From positions 3,337,369-3,401,368 of the forward strand of contig NZ_CP036343.1 of the NCBI RefSeq assembly GCF_007746795.1: a DNA stretch of 64,000 nt, read 5' to 3'. Under the pieces are notes generated by a model, which saw only the letters and a program-made list of their open reading frames with translations, was not told where the DNA came from and ran no database searches. The translations under genes were made by a program, and so were the position numbers. Positions 16,271-25,066 of the stretch are shown here, piece after piece; the stretch's first letter is position 1; each line of letters begins with the position of its first letter. This DNA is from Gimesia algae. GTDB lineage: Bacteria; Planctomycetota; Planctomycetia; Planctomycetales; Planctomycetaceae.

Positions 16271-17539
16271 ATGTGCGTGCGTCGTCTTGTTTTTGGATTG
16301 ATTCTCCTGACCTTGTGCATTTCTCCGTCGCCTTCTCTCTGGGCCTGGGGGAAAGGTCATCGGCTGATTCGGCTCTGGGCGGTGGCACGACTGCCGGAAT
16401 GGCAAACTGAATTGATTGGCCAGGAGAATCTCACCCGTCTCTGTCGGGACTACACGTCGCTGCAGGATAAACATGCCGGCGGAAAAGCGCCCCAGTTGGA
16501 TCCCTATTGCCTGGTGCCGGGCGTGCGGCTGTCGCTGCATGATGTCAACCCACCGACGCAGAGTGCGACTGCCATTCAATGGTATCTGGAGCAAATCGCC
16601 GACAACCTGCAGGCCGGCAAAACGGATGAGGCGATGAAATTCCTGGGAGTGCTCTGCCACTGGAACGAAGATCCCGGTTGTCCCTCTGCGCACAGCAGCC
16701 CTGTCACAGAGTTGCAGCTCAAAACGCTGCTGCCCCCTCCGAAAGATAAAGCACGCCTCAATTATCTGTTTGGGGCGGGGGGCTTCATGGATTCCGGCGA
16801 TTATCAACTGGCGGACGAAAAATACACGCCCCAACTGCTGGGACGGACGCGGAACGAAGCGGCGCTGCGGATCTATGAGCATCAGAAGCTGTTGCGTCAT
16901 CATGCCGCGGCGCACATCATTCCCATCGTGCAGGACACGATGCAGGGAGACGGGACCAAAGCGGACGAGCACCGGGCGGCAGCGGCCCTGGCCAACGGAC
17001 GCCACACAGCGGATGTGATCTTTACCGCGATCTGCCTGGCGACCGATCACATTGACGATCAGGAGTTTCACTTCGAGGAACAGCCACTGACCGACTGGCT
17101 GCCTGATTTCCGGGGGCGGATGATTCCCCACCCGTATTACGTGAAACCGTTCCTGGTGAATCAGGCGATGGATGCAAAGCGGCAACTGCATCCCCTGAAG
17201 ATTAACACGACCGAATACGAAACCGGTTATGGAATGGGGACCCCGTTTGAACTGGACTTCGTCCTGGCCCCGGGGAGCGTTTTCTCGCGTTTCACCTGCG
17301 ACGTCGGACTACATCCCACCGCCGGAAAGAACGGGGCGGTTATATTCGCGGTCGTCGCGAACGGCAAGGAACTGGTGCGCACTAAACCGATTCGCGTGGG
17401 TGATGAACCAATCAAACTGGACGTCCCCTTGCCCCCGTCTGAGGTACTGAAACTCTCTTTGAAGACCATCGCGGATGAAAGTTCTGAAGCCAGCCATAAC
17501 CTGGCCGTCTGGGGGACGCCGATGTTGAAGACTGAGTAA
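16271..17539 (+). CDS. secreted S1/P1-nuclease-like protein with C-terminal NPCBM domain
   Basis: 422 residues. The signal peptide ends at SLWA, so the mature protein starts at or next to WGKGHRLI. In S1/P1 nucleases and zinc phospholipase C the N-terminal Trp and nearby His bind zinc. A CHWNEDPGCPSAH motif (about 132-144) and HAAAHI give further His/Asp ligands. The last 125 residues (from ETGYGMGTPFELDF to AVWGTPML) look like an NPCBM/NEW2 carbohydrate-binding domain. Likely periplasmic or secreted; it may cleave nucleic acid or phosphoesters, but the substrate is not shown. AGAGGAAG precedes the ATG. Confidence 0.72.
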   Translation: MCVRRLVFGLILLTLCISPSPSLWAWGKGHRLIRLWAVARLPEWQTELIGQENLTRLCRDYTSLQDKHAGGKAPQLDPYCLVPGVRLSLHDVNPPTQSATAIQWYLEQIADNLQAGKTDEAMKFLGVLCHWNEDPGCPSAHSSPVTELQLKTLLPPPKDKARLNYLFGAGGFMDSGDYQLADEKYTPQLLGRTRNEAALRIYEHQKLLRHHAAAHIIPIVQDTMQGDGTKADEHRAAAALANGRHTADVIFTAICLATDHIDDQEFHFEEQPLTDWLPDFRGRMIPHPYYVKPFLVNQAMDAKRQLHPLKINTTEYETGYGMGTPFELDFVLAPGSVFSRFTCDVGLHPTAGKNGAVIFAVVANGKELVRTKPIRVGDEPIKLDVPLPPSEVLKLSLKTIADESSEASHNLAVWGTPMLKTE

Positions 17540-17594
17540 GCTTGTTTAAAGGGTTCAGCAACTGACACACCCTCGGTTGGCGCCGGTCGCTCAC

Positions 17595-18257
17595 TCAGGT
17601 TCCATCCCACACAGACACCTCAAGAAACTCCGCAAGGGTATTCGCATCTTCACGAATCTGGTCCAGCTTGCCATGATCGACGACATTCGTACGTACGCCA
17701 TCCCGGGAGACAAGATTCATTTCATAGCTGTAATACGAATTTTTGCTGCCACTGACATGTTCCGCAATTAACTGAATGGAATGGATTTCCTTGAAAGGCA
17801 TCAGCAATTCATTAGCAGTCGCATACAGTAATTCGTCGGCCGGTATATTTCCTTTCCAGAAGCAGTCGAACTGCTTATCAAACACAACCGGTTTAGTGCC
17901 GTAATAGAACATCAGGCCACAGATCAGCGCAAAGACCAGCCCGAACGCTCCCGGGAGGAGTACATCCGCTGTGAAAATATCTCCGCTTACGATGATTTCA
18001 GAGATTGATATTATCGATACTCCCAGCCCGATAAAAAAGAAGATCAGGTAAAACGCTTTCGCGCCCAGCGTGGCGCGAAACTCATAACGATGTGGCGAGA
18101 CCTGCACCAGCTTTCGCGTACAGAAACTCGCCCCGCCCCCTTTGAGCGGTGACCATTCCGTTTGCATCGCGACCGGATCGTCCAGTGTCGTCGGATCAAA
18201 GTGTTCATTGGCCGCTGGTACTAAGCTCTTGAGTTTGTCGACCAGGTTGCGAAACAT
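17595..18257 (-). CDS. membrane protein of unknown function, 220 aa
   Basis: Two transmembrane helices (about 88-108 and 120-142) are flanked by a cytoplasmic N-terminal part and a C-terminal domain of about 75 residues. It contains KPVVFDKQFDCFWKG and HSIQLIAEHVSG. The layout resembles bacterial PH-like/DUF3592-type membrane proteins, but I cannot name the family. It converges with the S1/P1-like gene 55 bp away. Confidence 0.65.
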   Translation of the reverse strand: MFRNLVDKLKSLVPAANEHFDPTTLDDPVAMQTEWSPLKGGGASFCTRKLVQVSPHRYEFRATLGAKAFYLIFFFIGLGVSIISISEIIVSGDIFTADVLLPGAFGLVFALICGLMFYYGTKPVVFDKQFDCFWKGNIPADELLYATANELLMPFKEIHSIQLIAEHVSGSKNSYYSYEMNLVSRDGVRTNVVDHGKLDQIREDANTLAEFLEVSVWDGT

Positions 18258-18771
18258 CGACTGCCAGCCTTATTGGAGAGGTAAATCCATATGAAATGGT
18301 GAATCCATTTTTGTGGACATCATATCATCACAACATGTGCATTCAAATGTTTGTCGCAATAAAACCGTACACATTGTTCGACCTCTGCATTCAATCGATC
18401 TGACAGTCTGTTGAATTAATTCAATTGATCTCTCGATCACTGTACCATACGAAGAAAAAGGGGATGGTACTCAATAGAAGAAAGGCCTGACCTGCGTTGT
18501 AGAGAACTCCCCCCCCGGCTGTCTCTTTTCGGTCTGCAGGGCAATCATCCGCCTGCGGAGACTGGCACGAAACCGGCTGATCTGAAACAATCTCCACTGA
18601 CGCTAACACTGGCTCGGAAGTCGATTTCCTGAACGTCTGCTTCCACCGGGCTGACACTGAACCTGGAACAGTCAGAGGTGTCCCTCTTTCGAGACGCCCC
18701 CGGTTCAGGATCAGCTTCTTCCCTAAATAAAGCGCCCTGCTGAGAGACCGCTTTTCAGATAGATACAACGT
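18258..18771. other. intergenic region, no gene seen
   Basis: About 510 bp, divergent between the membrane protein and the MFS gene. A minus-strand frame at 18421-18831 overlaps the MFS start and has no protein-like pattern, so I do not call it. No terminator or RNA is evident. Confidence 0.55.
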
Positions 18772-20010
18772 GTGATGACGAAAACAACGCAACAGGAGAC
18801 CCCGCCTGCCGAGATAGACGGAGAGAGACATGCCACTCCTCCCGCTGAACGCTTAAGTAAAAGTATGACGCTGCTCCTGGCGACGACGGTCGGCATGGTG
18901 GTCGGCAACATGTATTACATGCAGCCTCTGCTGGGGTTGATCGCCATTGACCTGGGACTGACCGAAGGGGAAGTCGGCAGCGCCGCTACTTTAAGTCTGA
19001 TTGGCCAGTCCGTGGGGATGCTGCTGATCCTGCCCCTGGGCGATATTTTCAACCGCCGTCCCCTGATCCTGATTTCGGTCTTCCTTTCGATCTGCGCACT
19101 GCTGCAGGTCGGGACAGCTCACGGCGTCGTCTCGCTTTCGCTCGCCTGCCTCGCTTTGGGACTGGCGACCACAGGCACGCATATGACGATTTCCCTCGCC
19201 GCCAGTCTGGCCAGCCCCGAACAGCGCGGGCAGGTTGTCGGCACCGTGGTCGGCGGACTCCTGACCGGCCTGCTGCTCTGTCGAACCATCAGCGGATTCC
19301 TGGGAAAGCTGATCGACTGGCAGTCCATTTATTTCATCGCAGCAGGCATGCTCGTCTGTCTGTTCATTCTACTCTGGCGTTACCTTCCGAGTACCACGCC
19401 ACAGATCCACATGCCCTACTTTCGCCTGCTGACCTCGATGTGGAAAATCTTCCGTTCGGAACCAGTACTACGTGAATCGTGTCTGTTCGGCAGTATGAGC
19501 ATGGCCGCGTTCTGTGCCTTCTGGATGACGCTCGCCTTTCACCTCGAACGCCCCCCCTTGAATTACGGCAGTGACGTGACCGGCATGCTGGGACTGCTGG
19601 CCATCGGAGGTGCCATCGCCGCCGGCATCACTGGGCGACTGGCGGACCGGTTCGGGGCCCGGCCGATCATCGGTCTGTTCCAACTCTTCACCCTCTCCTC
19701 ATTCGGCATTTTTTATCTCTGGGGAGAATCTCTGCTCGGATTGGGAATCGGCGTCGTGGTGATGGACCTGGGCATCCAGGCGGTCCACGTGGGCAATCAG
19801 TCGCGGATTTACAGCCTGGCCCCGGAGGAGCGCAATCGCCTGGGCACGATCTACATCGTCACCTACTTCGCCGGCGGATCGCTGGGCGCCGCGGGCAGCG
19901 TCTGGAGCTGGACCCATTACGGCTGGTCAGGCGTCTGTGCCATCAGCGCCCTGTTTCTGGTGGTCTCCACCCTCTACTGGGGTTTCACGGTACGACGGTA
20001 TGCTGATTGA
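18772..20010 (+). CDS. MFS transporter (drug or metabolite efflux type)
   Basis: 412 residues with twelve predicted transmembrane helices after a 30-residue hydrophilic start. Motif A of the major facilitator family is seen after helix 2 (LGDIFNRRPLIL) and again in the second half (GRLADRFGARPIIG). The helix-1 region NMYYMQPLLGLIA is typical of YnfM/DHA1-like exporters. Likely a proton-driven efflux pump in the inner membrane; the substrate is unknown. No regulator is adjacent. The start is uncertain: ATG 18772 has no clear ribosome site. Confidence 0.85.
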   Translation: MMTKTTQQETPPAEIDGERHATPPAERLSKSMTLLLATTVGMVVGNMYYMQPLLGLIAIDLGLTEGEVGSAATLSLIGQSVGMLLILPLGDIFNRRPLILISVFLSICALLQVGTAHGVVSLSLACLALGLATTGTHMTISLAASLASPEQRGQVVGTVVGGLLTGLLLCRTISGFLGKLIDWQSIYFIAAGMLVCLFILLWRYLPSTTPQIHMPYFRLLTSMWKIFRSEPVLRESCLFGSMSMAAFCAFWMTLAFHLERPPLNYGSDVTGMLGLLAIGGAIAAGITGRLADRFGARPIIGLFQLFTLSSFGIFYLWGESLLGLGIGVVVMDLGIQAVHVGNQSRIYSLAPEERNRLGTIYIVTYFAGGSLGAAGSVWSWTHYGWSGVCAISALFLVVSTLYWGFTVRRYAD

Positions 20011-20057
20011 AATAGTTTGATAGAAAATAAGAATCGCGTTCTAAAGAAGGTTCTCCA

Positions 20058-20330
20058 ATGAAACCCTCATTAAAATACAAAAATACTCCGGTACTTTGCT
20101 CCTCGCATTGTTAGTGACTCCACTCTCTGCAGTCCCTGCCGTTGAGCCTGCTACGCAACCTGCTCGCAGCGGTGTCGAACAGGCGTATGCGGAATTGTGG
20201 GGGCGGTTCGTTGATTCGTACGGCATCATTCATGACTTTGTGGGAGATCTGCCGACGCCGGAAGACTGTCGGCTGGGCAAGCCGAACGCCATTGGCTGGT
20301 GGAGTCCCATTGAAGACGGGCTGCGGTAAT
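20058..20330 (+). pseudogene. 5' fragment of a secreted planctomycete protein, frameshifted
   Basis: A start at 20058 (MKPSLKYKN) runs to a stop. In a shifted frame a signal-like LLALLVTPLSAVP continues into YAELWGRFVDSYGIIHDFVG, then LPTPEDCRLGKPNAIGWW and PIEDG. The pattern looks like the beginning of a much longer secreted protein (glycosyl-hydrolase-associated, by memory). It is cut after SPIEDG, where a different sequence follows. One frameshift plus truncation: not functional. Confidence 0.6.
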
Positions 20331-20334
20331 GCAT

Positions 20335-20453
20335 TCTCTATATCCACATCCGGAACTCATTTAAGTAGGCGCGAGGTCAATGTACTATTCTGTGATGGCG
20401 TGATAAGATACCACTGTGAGGATCACCGCCTTCAAGCCGGGCAGGCTCCGTGA
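20335..20453 (+). pseudogene. DUF1559 C-terminal scrap
   Basis: The frame reads STSGTHLSRREVNVLFCDGV and IRYHCEDH before TGA at 20451. VNVLFCDG.(V/I)R is the hallmark tail of DUF1559 prepilin-like proteins (compare [12 protein letters not shown] at the end of the intact gene at 39501). Only the last 35 or so residues remain, fused to the fragment to its left. Confidence 0.55.
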
Positions 20454-20562
20454 ATCAATTCCGGAGGAAACCATCCGCGCACTCTGATGGACTCTCTGGT
20501 CAGCCGACAGAATCGGGGCCGGGAGCGTTTCCCCTGAATTGAATCAAATGAGGATAGATCGA

Positions 20563-21891
20563 ATGAGTCTGCGTATTGTCGTCTTGTTGTTACTGCTGTT
20601 CACAATGAACTTATCTGCCCAGGATCGCTGGCCCGGTTTTCTGGGTGCGGGAACCTCCGCCATCAAAGCCGATTCCATTCCCACCAGTTGGTCGCCTGAG
20701 AAACATTTGGAATGGAAATCCGACATTCCCGGCTATGGTCAGTCCAGCCCGGTCATCTGGGGAGATCAGGTATATGTCACTTCGGTCGAGGGACCAGAGA
20801 AAGAAAAACTGCACGTCGTCTGCTATTCGCTGCAGTCCGGCAAGCAGCTCTGGGATCATATAGAACCTTCGACTAATCCAGAGAAAAACAGCGTGTATAT
20901 CAGCCGGGCGGCTCCCACTCCGGTTCTGGATGAGAATGGAATTTACGCCTACTTTGAAAGTGGCGATATCGTTGCGTTATCACATGAGGGAAAACGGAAG
21001 TGGGCGGCCTCGCTGACAAAACGTTACGGTGCCCCGCAGAATAAATTTGGACTGTCCGCCTCTCCGGTTCAATGGCAGGATCGACTGATGATTCTGATCG
21101 ACGACGAAGGCCCTTCCTACCTGACCGCGGTCAGCAAAGCAGACGGCAGCGAATTATGGAAAACCGACCGCAAGAGCCGCGCGAGCTGGAGTTCGCCCAT
21201 GCTGGTTCCGGTGGGCGAGACATTTCAGGTTGTCTGCAGTTCGGCCGGTTCTGTCGACGGCTACGATCCCCAGACGGGCAAACAGTTATGGACCTACGAG
21301 CAGGTGGGTGGCAACAACAAGACCAGCCCCGTCCCCGCCGGCAACGGACAATTTCTGATCGGTGCTTCCCCCGGACGTGAAGGCGATAACAACGAACTGG
21401 CGAAAAAATCCAACGGCCTGTTTGAAGTCAAACAGCAGGATCAGACCTGGCAGCCTCAGTTCGTCTGGACCAACCCGAGCCCGGTCCCTTCCTGGGCAAC
21501 CCCCATCGTCTATCGCGGAAATGCGTACTGGGTGAACCGGGTCGGCGTGGTCTACTGCTTCGACGCGATTGACGGCAAGGAAGTTTTTACCAGCCGCATC
21601 AAGGAATCCTGCTGGGCCACACCGGTCGGGCTGGGAGATCACATTTACTTCTTTGGTAAAAACGGCGTCACCACCGTCCTGCAGGCGGGCAACGAATTCA
21701 AAGTCATCGCAGAAAACGAACTCTGGACCGAAGACGCCCCCCCGGTCAACAACAATCCGACTGCCGCCGAAGATTCAGAAGAACGCCGCCGTTCCGCCGC
21801 CATGTTCTCCCGCCCGACCCTCTATGGCGCGGGCATTGTGAACGGTTACCTGGTGCTGAGAACCGGCAGCCAGCTGTATTGCATTCATTAA
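20563..21891 (+). CDS. secreted PQQ-like beta-propeller protein (BamB/quinoprotein fold)
   Basis: I choose ATG 20563, which has AGGATAG upstream and begins the signal peptide MSLRIVVLLLLLFTMNLSAQ. Starts a few codons upstream are possible. The product has about 442 residues. Repeated blades carry the PQQ-repeat signature, for example HVVCYSLQSGKQLWDH, LTAVSKADGSELWKTDR and VDGYDPQTGKQLWTYEQ. Such WD-like propellers act as periplasmic scaffolds. No quinone-enzyme active-site set is evident, so I favour a structural role. It stands alone, with a short gap to the ferredoxin. Confidence 0.85.
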   Translation: MSLRIVVLLLLLFTMNLSAQDRWPGFLGAGTSAIKADSIPTSWSPEKHLEWKSDIPGYGQSSPVIWGDQVYVTSVEGPEKEKLHVVCYSLQSGKQLWDHIEPSTNPEKNSVYISRAAPTPVLDENGIYAYFESGDIVALSHEGKRKWAASLTKRYGAPQNKFGLSASPVQWQDRLMILIDDEGPSYLTAVSKADGSELWKTDRKSRASWSSPMLVPVGETFQVVCSSAGSVDGYDPQTGKQLWTYEQVGGNNKTSPVPAGNGQFLIGASPGREGDNNELAKKSNGLFEVKQQDQTWQPQFVWTNPSPVPSWATPIVYRGNAYWVNRVGVVYCFDAIDGKEVFTSRIKESCWATPVGLGDHIYFFGKNGVTTVLQAGNEFKVIAENELWTEDAPPVNNNPTAAEDSEERRRSAAMFSRPTLYGAGIVNGYLVLRTGSQLYCIH

Positions 21892-21922
21892 CAAAACTCA
21901 ACATTGTAACCTTCTTTGTACC

Positions 21923-22195
21923 TCATTTTAAAGGGGCTTTCCTCTCAGTAATGGGGGGAGTCTTAGCCGCCATCTCTGCATTGAGCTGAATATACTCCCG
22001 CAACTGGTCCGGGACATCGTCCTCGTAATAAATGGCATCGACAGGGCATTCGGTGCGGCACGCGTCGCAGTCAATGCACTCCTCCGGATCGATGTAAAGC
22101 ATCTGGTCTCCTTCGCGGAAGCATTCGCAGGGGCAGACGACAACGCAGTCTGTATATTTGCAGCCAGAGCAGGCGGCGGTCACAACGTAGGCCAT
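21923..22195 (-). CDS. ferredoxin, 7Fe/8Fe type (FdxA-like)
   Basis: The start is at MAYVV (22195), with AAAGGACC upstream; a further start at 22210 would be a TTG. About 90 residues. Two cluster motifs are visible: CSGCKYTDCVVVCP (residues 10-23) and CIDCDACRTECP (37-48). The first spacing, with a Cys triad plus a distant Cys, fits the [3Fe-4S]/[4Fe-4S] ferredoxins of the FdxA group. An electron carrier in the cytoplasm; the partner is unknown. The acidic C-terminal helix is usual for the family. Confidence 0.9.
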   Translation of the reverse strand: MAYVVTAACSGCKYTDCVVVCPCECFREGDQMLYIDPEECIDCDACRTECPVDAIYYEDDVPDQLREYIQLNAEMAAKTPPITERKAPLK

Positions 22196-22333
22196 TTCAG
22201 GTCCTTTCAAAAACGAATTCCGAACTTAATTGATCTTTCAGGAGTCTTTTCTCCCAGGGTGTATCCGGTTTTCGGGTAAGATTGGTCAGAGAATCTTTCA
22301 AAAATTCGAGAAATCCTCCCATCTTCTTCTGAA

Positions 22334-23743
22334 ATGAACTTTGTCGATAGTCGGGAATCGTTTACGAAAGTGTCGAACTTGAATTCACAAGAGCTGCTGC
22401 AGATGTACCAGGCGGGCCAGAGCGAAGCGGCGACTGCCATTTTTGACCGCTATGTCGCCAGGCTCATCGCCCTGGCGCGCAGCCGCATTGGCTCCAAACT
22501 GGGTCGTCGCGTCGACGCCGAGGACATCGTACAATCGGCCTATCGCAGTTTTTTTGTGCATGCCAGTGGTGATGAGTACCAGCTGAAGGAGACAGGTGAT
22601 CTGTGGCGGCTGCTGGCCAGCATCGCACTTCACAAGCTGTATGGTCAGATTGAAAAACATACGGCGGCCAAAAGAAGCGTCCACCATGAAGATCCCACAG
22701 ACCTCGCCACTGCAGCAGCGAGGACGCCGGAACCGTCGGCAGGGGAAGTTGTCGCGATCATTGAAGAACTGCACACGGTGATCAGAGATCTTCCACCGGA
22801 AGAACGTATGGTCCTGATGGCCAGTCTCCAGGGTCAAGAGAACCCGGAGATCAGTAAATCCGTCAACAGATCAGAAAGAACGGTCCGCAGATTACTGGCA
22901 AACGCTCGGCGGAAGATTGAACAACGACTATTGCCTGGTGTCACCACCGATGTTCAATCCTCAACGTCCGTGGTGGAGTACGAGGCTCCCCTGCTCTATT
23001 CGGATTATGTTCTGGAGCAGCTTTTGGGTTCAGGTGGCATGGGAAAAGTATTCCGAGCCAGAGTAAAAGGTACAAAACAGAAGGCAGCCATCAAGTCGCT
23101 CCACAAATCACGTCAGTCCGATCGCCGCGCGGTGGCCCAGTTCGTCAAAGAGGCACAGCTGCTTACCAGGTTGCATCACGCCAATATTGTACGCGTCGAG
23201 GGACTCGGTCGATTCCCGGGAGGTGGATATTTTATGGTCATGGATTATGTGGAGGGCATCGACCTGCAGTCTCAACTGGACGTACAACCGTTTTCCATCA
23301 AAGCAGCGCTGGGCATTCTCAAAAATGTGACGGACGCAATCAGCTACGCGCACGACAAGGGAATCATTCACTGCGACCTCAAACCGGGAAATATTCTGCA
23401 GGACAAAAATGGTAATGTTCTGGTAACCGATTTCGGGTTCGCATTCCTGATCGCCAATGGTGCTACTGTGGAAAACAGCATTGGAGGCACAGCGGGATTT
23501 ATCGCTCCAGAGATATTGAGCCACCAGAGTCTGCCCACACCGGCAACAGACATTTACAGCCTGGGCGTACTTTTATGGACGCTGATCACAGGCAGACTGC
23601 CCGAGAAACCGTTCATACACCGCAGTAGGGAAATGGAACTGAAACCCGTTTTCCGTGTGGTAAAACGCTGTCTCTCCGATGATCCCCGGAAACGCTATCA
23701 GACAATCACCGAATTACAGCAGGAACTGATGGCGATACAATGA
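22334..23743 (+). CDS. ECF sigma factor fused to a serine/threonine protein kinase
   Basis: 469 residues in one uninterrupted frame. Residues 18-110 are sigma region 2 (VDAEDIVQSAYRSFF, -10 recognition helix region). Residues 136-200 are region 4 with a helix-turn-helix (LQGQENPEISKSVNRSERTV). A kinase domain follows (about 225-469): glycine loop GSGGMG (232-237), Lys254, Glu273, HCDLKPGN (346-353), DFG (366-368), APE (391-393). The catalytic loop is HCD rather than HRD, so it is a non-RD kinase. No membrane segment is present; the protein is cytoplasmic. Such a protein could phosphorylate itself to control promoter use. The ferredoxin gene is divergent. Confidence 0.88.
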   Translation: MNFVDSRESFTKVSNLNSQELLQMYQAGQSEAATAIFDRYVARLIALARSRIGSKLGRRVDAEDIVQSAYRSFFVHASGDEYQLKETGDLWRLLASIALHKLYGQIEKHTAAKRSVHHEDPTDLATAAARTPEPSAGEVVAIIEELHTVIRDLPPEERMVLMASLQGQENPEISKSVNRSERTVRRLLANARRKIEQRLLPGVTTDVQSSTSVVEYEAPLLYSDYVLEQLLGSGGMGKVFRARVKGTKQKAAIKSLHKSRQSDRRAVAQFVKEAQLLTRLHHANIVRVEGLGRFPGGGYFMVMDYVEGIDLQSQLDVQPFSIKAALGILKNVTDAISYAHDKGIIHCDLKPGNILQDKNGNVLVTDFGFAFLIANGATVENSIGGTAGFIAPEILSHQSLPTPATDIYSLGVLLWTLITGRLPEKPFIHRSREMELKPVFRVVKRCLSDDPRKRYQTITELQQELMAIQ

Positions 23744-23828
23744 CGGGAAGAGGACTCATTATCAGTAAACCCTGGCCCTTTATTATCCCTGATACCTGCA
23801 TTGATTTCTGATGATGCGGAAAGACCAG

Positions 23829-24869
23829 TCACTTCAGTTCCCCACTCTTTTTTCCACCCACTGTAAACTCCCGGGCGTACCCCAGGTTGCGGGTCTCTTT
23901 CAAATCTTTCACCTGTGCAGAAGTCATTTGAGACAAATCCGTGACCTGGGTGCCGGGCGCGAATTCGAAATGGGTATCACGCGAAATATCCTGGTTGACT
24001 TTCGCATCCAGGACCTTCATTGTCGTGCGGGTGAGCAACCTGTCGTCCCGAAAAAACTGCTCTTTCACTTCGTAAGGTAGCCAGATATCTTTAGCAGCCT
24101 CACGAAAATCGCGACACTCGCAGGAGGAAATGAGCTGCTCCTGGGGCATCAGGTAGAACTTCTCGCTTTTCACCCGGAAGCCGTATTTCTTACTGATCGT
24201 GAAAACCTGTCGGGCTGGCTTTCCGCTGGCTGGAATTTTCCCGGTCCAGCTGATAACGAACTCATCCGCGTCTTCTTTGAGCAACTGGAAGTCGCGGAGT
24301 TTCAAAGCCTCGGGCAGTGATGACCATTTCGCATTGCTGATGTCCTCCGGCGAAGCCAGTGGATCCTCGACATAGAGGGCGATGGCGCGCATGTAAGTCG
24401 ATCGTTGAACCAGATTGCGAAAGGGATAATAGTTTTTTCCATACTGCATTCCCACGTTGCCAGGCAGTGGGACATTTCGATTGAGGCCCCCTTCCGTCGC
24501 GGTCACCCATTCGTGGCTGCGTATCGTTTCCAGCGTGTAGTTCCCCTGCTCATCTTTTTTCGCGTGCTCCTGTTCATCCCATTGGAATCGTTTGATCTGA
24601 CGCTCTGCATCAAAGGCGACAATTTCCGTCGCTTTTACGAAGGAAACCCGCCCTGTCATCCTGGCAAGTTCGGTTAACTCGTAAGGGGATGTGGTGTCAT
24701 TGCGGATTTTGAGATACAGAGACTGGAACCGGTTCCGGGAGGCCTCCCAGGCTTTGATCAGCCGCTCGGGAACCGCGTCCGCACCGCGCGCTGTTCCCTG
24801 CCCCGACAGGAGGAGCAACGAACAGGCACAACAGAAAATCAACGGGATTCGTATGTAATTCAGAAGCAT
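23829..24869 (-). CDS. secreted protein of unknown function, 346 aa
   Basis: The signal peptide ends near ARGADA (residue 30). The mature domain is beta-rich, with WEASRNRFQSLYLKIR at its start, VKATEIVAFDAERQIKRFQW and LTRTTMKVLDAKVNQDI. The long curved sheet suggested by these strands is like the LolA/outer-membrane-lipoprotein-sorting fold. I infer periplasmic lipid or ligand binding at low confidence. It shares strand length and overall style with the next gene at 25067, which is divergent to it. Confidence 0.65.
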   Translation of the reverse strand: MLLNYIRIPLIFCCACSLLLLSGQGTARGADAVPERLIKAWEASRNRFQSLYLKIRNDTTSPYELTELARMTGRVSFVKATEIVAFDAERQIKRFQWDEQEHAKKDEQGNYTLETIRSHEWVTATEGGLNRNVPLPGNVGMQYGKNYYPFRNLVQRSTYMRAIALYVEDPLASPEDISNAKWSSLPEALKLRDFQLLKEDADEFVISWTGKIPASGKPARQVFTISKKYGFRVKSEKFYLMPQEQLISSCECRDFREAAKDIWLPYEVKEQFFRDDRLLTRTTMKVLDAKVNQDISRDTHFEFAPGTQVTDLSQMTSAQVKDLKETRNLGYAREFTVGGKKSGELK

Positions 24870-25066
24870 GGCGGCAGCCTTTCGCTGAGAAACTGAACTT
24901 CAGTATTTGACGCACGTGGATAGAGATGCCACAATGTGCAATTGTACCAAGGCCACCTCTCTGCTGGAATTAATCTTTACCAGAATGCCGTTTTGCTTTG
25001 AGTGCAGGCGTTTTTCATTCGAGAGTTGCTGCTCCCTTGCCTGTCCGATTCCCGAGGAGAAGAGTC

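Noticed and set aside
16214-17191. Minus-strand frame of 325 codons
   Set aside because: It overlaps the S1/P1-like gene, which has a signal peptide, motifs and a ribosome site.
18421-18831. Minus-strand 136-residue frame
   Set aside because: It overlaps the MFS start, has no signal, domain or ribosome site, and has a non-coding look.
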